In this document: piece by piece, positions 24,374 to 25,529 of the stretch
Position numbering within the stretch: position 1 is the stretch's first letter
Layout of the letters: each line of letters starts with the position of its first letter
Assembly: GCA_958427145.1 (NCBI GenBank)
Contig: CAUAAZ010000031.1
Coordinates: 1 to 25,529 of the forward strand
Source: an uncultured Collinsella sp.
GTDB lineage: Bacteria; Actinomycetota; Coriobacteriia; Coriobacteriales; Coriobacteriaceae
Direction: 5' to 3'
Length of the DNA stretch: 25,529 nucleotides
Position numbers and translations under genes: made by a program
Notes under the pieces: generated by a model
Seen by the model: the letters and a program-made list of their open reading frames with translations, nothing else
The model's database searches: none
What the model was told of the DNA's origin: nothing

Positions 24374-25473
24374 CTAATCGAACTCTCCGGCACGGAGGAG
24401 CTTCTCAATGTTGCTGCCAAGCCTCAACTCGCGATCGGTGGAATCGGCCAAGGTTCGAATGCCCCCTTTTGCAGAGATTTGATAAACGCAGTCAGGCCTC
24501 ATTACGCCATTCTTAACAAGCGAGGTATTGTGGGTCGAGCACAGTATCTGACACGATGCCTTTGAAGCAAAGAACTTCAAAAGGCTCTCAGCCATCTCAA
24601 AGTGGCAAAAAGCGTCAAACTCGTCTATAAACAAAAAGCTGGCAGACTCGTTTAGCTCAAGCTCAGAGAACACCTTAACCAGAGTTCTTGTACCGCTAGA
24701 ACACGCCTCGACAAACGGGATGCATCGCATGGGATGATTGAAATATAGAACAGGCGAGCCGTCGGACTCTTTAATAACGATCAGGGACTCATCGACTCCA
24801 AAATTGCGAATAAATGATTCAAATTCCGCAACTTTGTTCTCGCGTATGATTTTGTTGATTACTTTTTTGTTTCAACCCCTTTTAATCGAAAGTTGTCCGT
24901 GCGAATCAGCCTCATGCGCGAGACAAATCGGCGTAATTCAGCCAAGGCACCTAAAAGATTAGTTGGAAGACTGCTCGTTATATAAGAAAGAAGGCTCAAC
25001 GAAGCATCGAAGAATTCAAAATTAAAGCCAGCTGCACCGATTCGTTCAAGGTGGTTCTCTTCGAAAACGCCGCGTGCATTATTGAAATCGAAAATTCGTT
25101 CCCCATCAATCGATAGGGTCTCGTGAAGCCAAGTAGTCGGAGAAGTCTTCTCATAGCAGTAATTGATTTCGCGACCGTCAAATTCAAAGACATAGGTGAA
25201 CTGTGCCGTACCTCGCCCGCAATCAGCATTCAAAAACAGACGATCATCCTGGTCAGAATAATCGAATGCCTTTGGAAAGCCGAGCGTAATGTCGAATAAA
25301 GCTGAACCGAAATTCGATTTACCAGACGCATTTCTGCCGATCAAAAGTGCGGTTTTCACGGTTCCGTTTTTAACGTTATTTTCTGCAAACTGGTAATCAC
25401 GAGAAGCTGCAAAATTTAATGTAACCGGAGTCGGAAAATTCCTATAGCCATCAACAGTAAAACGCTTAAGCAT
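24374..25473 (-). CDS. AAA15/RloA-like ATPase, split by a -1 frameshift site
   Basis: The 0-frame part starts MLKRFTVDGYRNFPTPVTLN, typical of RloA/RecF-like ATPases, and has Walker A GRNASGKSN (residues 46-54). It ends in LKGVETKK and UAA at 24859. The -1 frame continues without a gap: VINKIIRENKVAEFESFIRN, the signature-like SSGTRTLVKV, Walker B SFLFIDEFDAF and the switch region STHNTSLV. Joined, they give one 366-aa ATPase (379 aa from the ATG at 25512), a full-length family member. The join is exactly at A_AAA_AAG (24862-24868). Neither start candidate has a good ribosome-binding site. The gene is AT-rich relative to the window, which suggests transfer. If no frameshifting occurs, the gene is broken. 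Confidence 0.75.
24859..24882 (-). other. Candidate -1 programmed frameshift site
   Basis: In the zero frame the mRNA reads A_AAA_AAG (24862-24868) with UAA (24859-24861) next. An AAAGGGG stretch (24876-24882) lies 7 nt upstream and could act as an internal Shine-Dalgarno stimulator, as in E. coli dnaX. A 9-bp stem with one G-U pair starts about 26 nt downstream, which is farther than usual for a stimulator. A polymerase-slippage mechanism at the A6 run is an alternative. Confidence 0.55.
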
Positions 25474-25529
25474 GGGCTTATAGGACAAAATGTGTGTCCA
25501 CGTTGGGGGCATCGGCGCAGGTCGATGCC

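Noticed and set aside
25474..25529. 5' half of the VTC gene at the window edge
   Set aside because: None of the three minus-strand frames shows a convincing VTC N-terminal motif in the few codons available.

Overview
The window looks like a chromosomal segment of a high-GC actinobacterium. My best guess is a Coriobacteriia gut lineage such as Collinsella. This rests on base composition, the gene set, a high-GC RpoD with a long acidic N-terminal region, and the style of the intergenic palindromes; no rRNA is present to confirm it. All confident genes except one lie on the minus strand, so transcription runs from high to low coordinates.

Positions 1-14524 hold information-processing genes. rpoD (sigma A) is last in the direction of transcription. 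Before it comes a tight run, rimP-nusA-infB-rbfA-nrnA-truB-ribF-dnaG, with 1-11 nt gaps or 4-8 nt overlaps at most junctions. The classical nusA-infB operon therefore runs directly into dnaG and then rpoD. The run starts at an extended -10 promoter (11768-11796), followed by an intrinsic terminator inside the leader (11710-11739), which suggests attenuation. NusA carries an unusual Cys/His tail that looks like a small zinc finger. leuS lies upstream with its own terminator and a 118-bp hairpin-forming leader.

Positions 14787-16951 hold an IMP dehydrogenase that matches the Tritrichomonas foetus type in length and key residue numbers. A small ModE-like DNA-binding protein is divergent from it, followed by a near-perfect 23-bp-arm palindromic element.

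Positions 16970-22480 hold a sucrose locus: LacI-type repressor (scrR), PTS EIIBC (scrA) and GH32 sucrose-6-phosphate hydrolase (scrB). Three operator palindromes control scrA and scrR. A divergent trans-sulfuration-type PLP protein that seems to lack the usual catalytic-lysine motif lies downstream.

Positions 22511-25529 are the accessory end. Fragments of a VTC-domain gene and a DUF4956 membrane protein are truncated and frameshifted. Directly abutting the truncated VTC fragment is an AT-richer two-gene module: an AAA15/RloA-like ATPase and a TOPRIM-like partner. It resembles ATPase-TOPRIM anti-phage systems (PARIS, AbiL and OLD-type logic). The ATPase is split into two frames exactly at an A_AAA_AAG slippery heptamer followed at once by UAA, with a Shine-Dalgarno-like stretch 7 nt upstream. 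This is either programmed -1 frameshifting or a homopolymer mutation, and it is the most interesting signal in the window. No stretch longer than about 300 bases lacks a gene.
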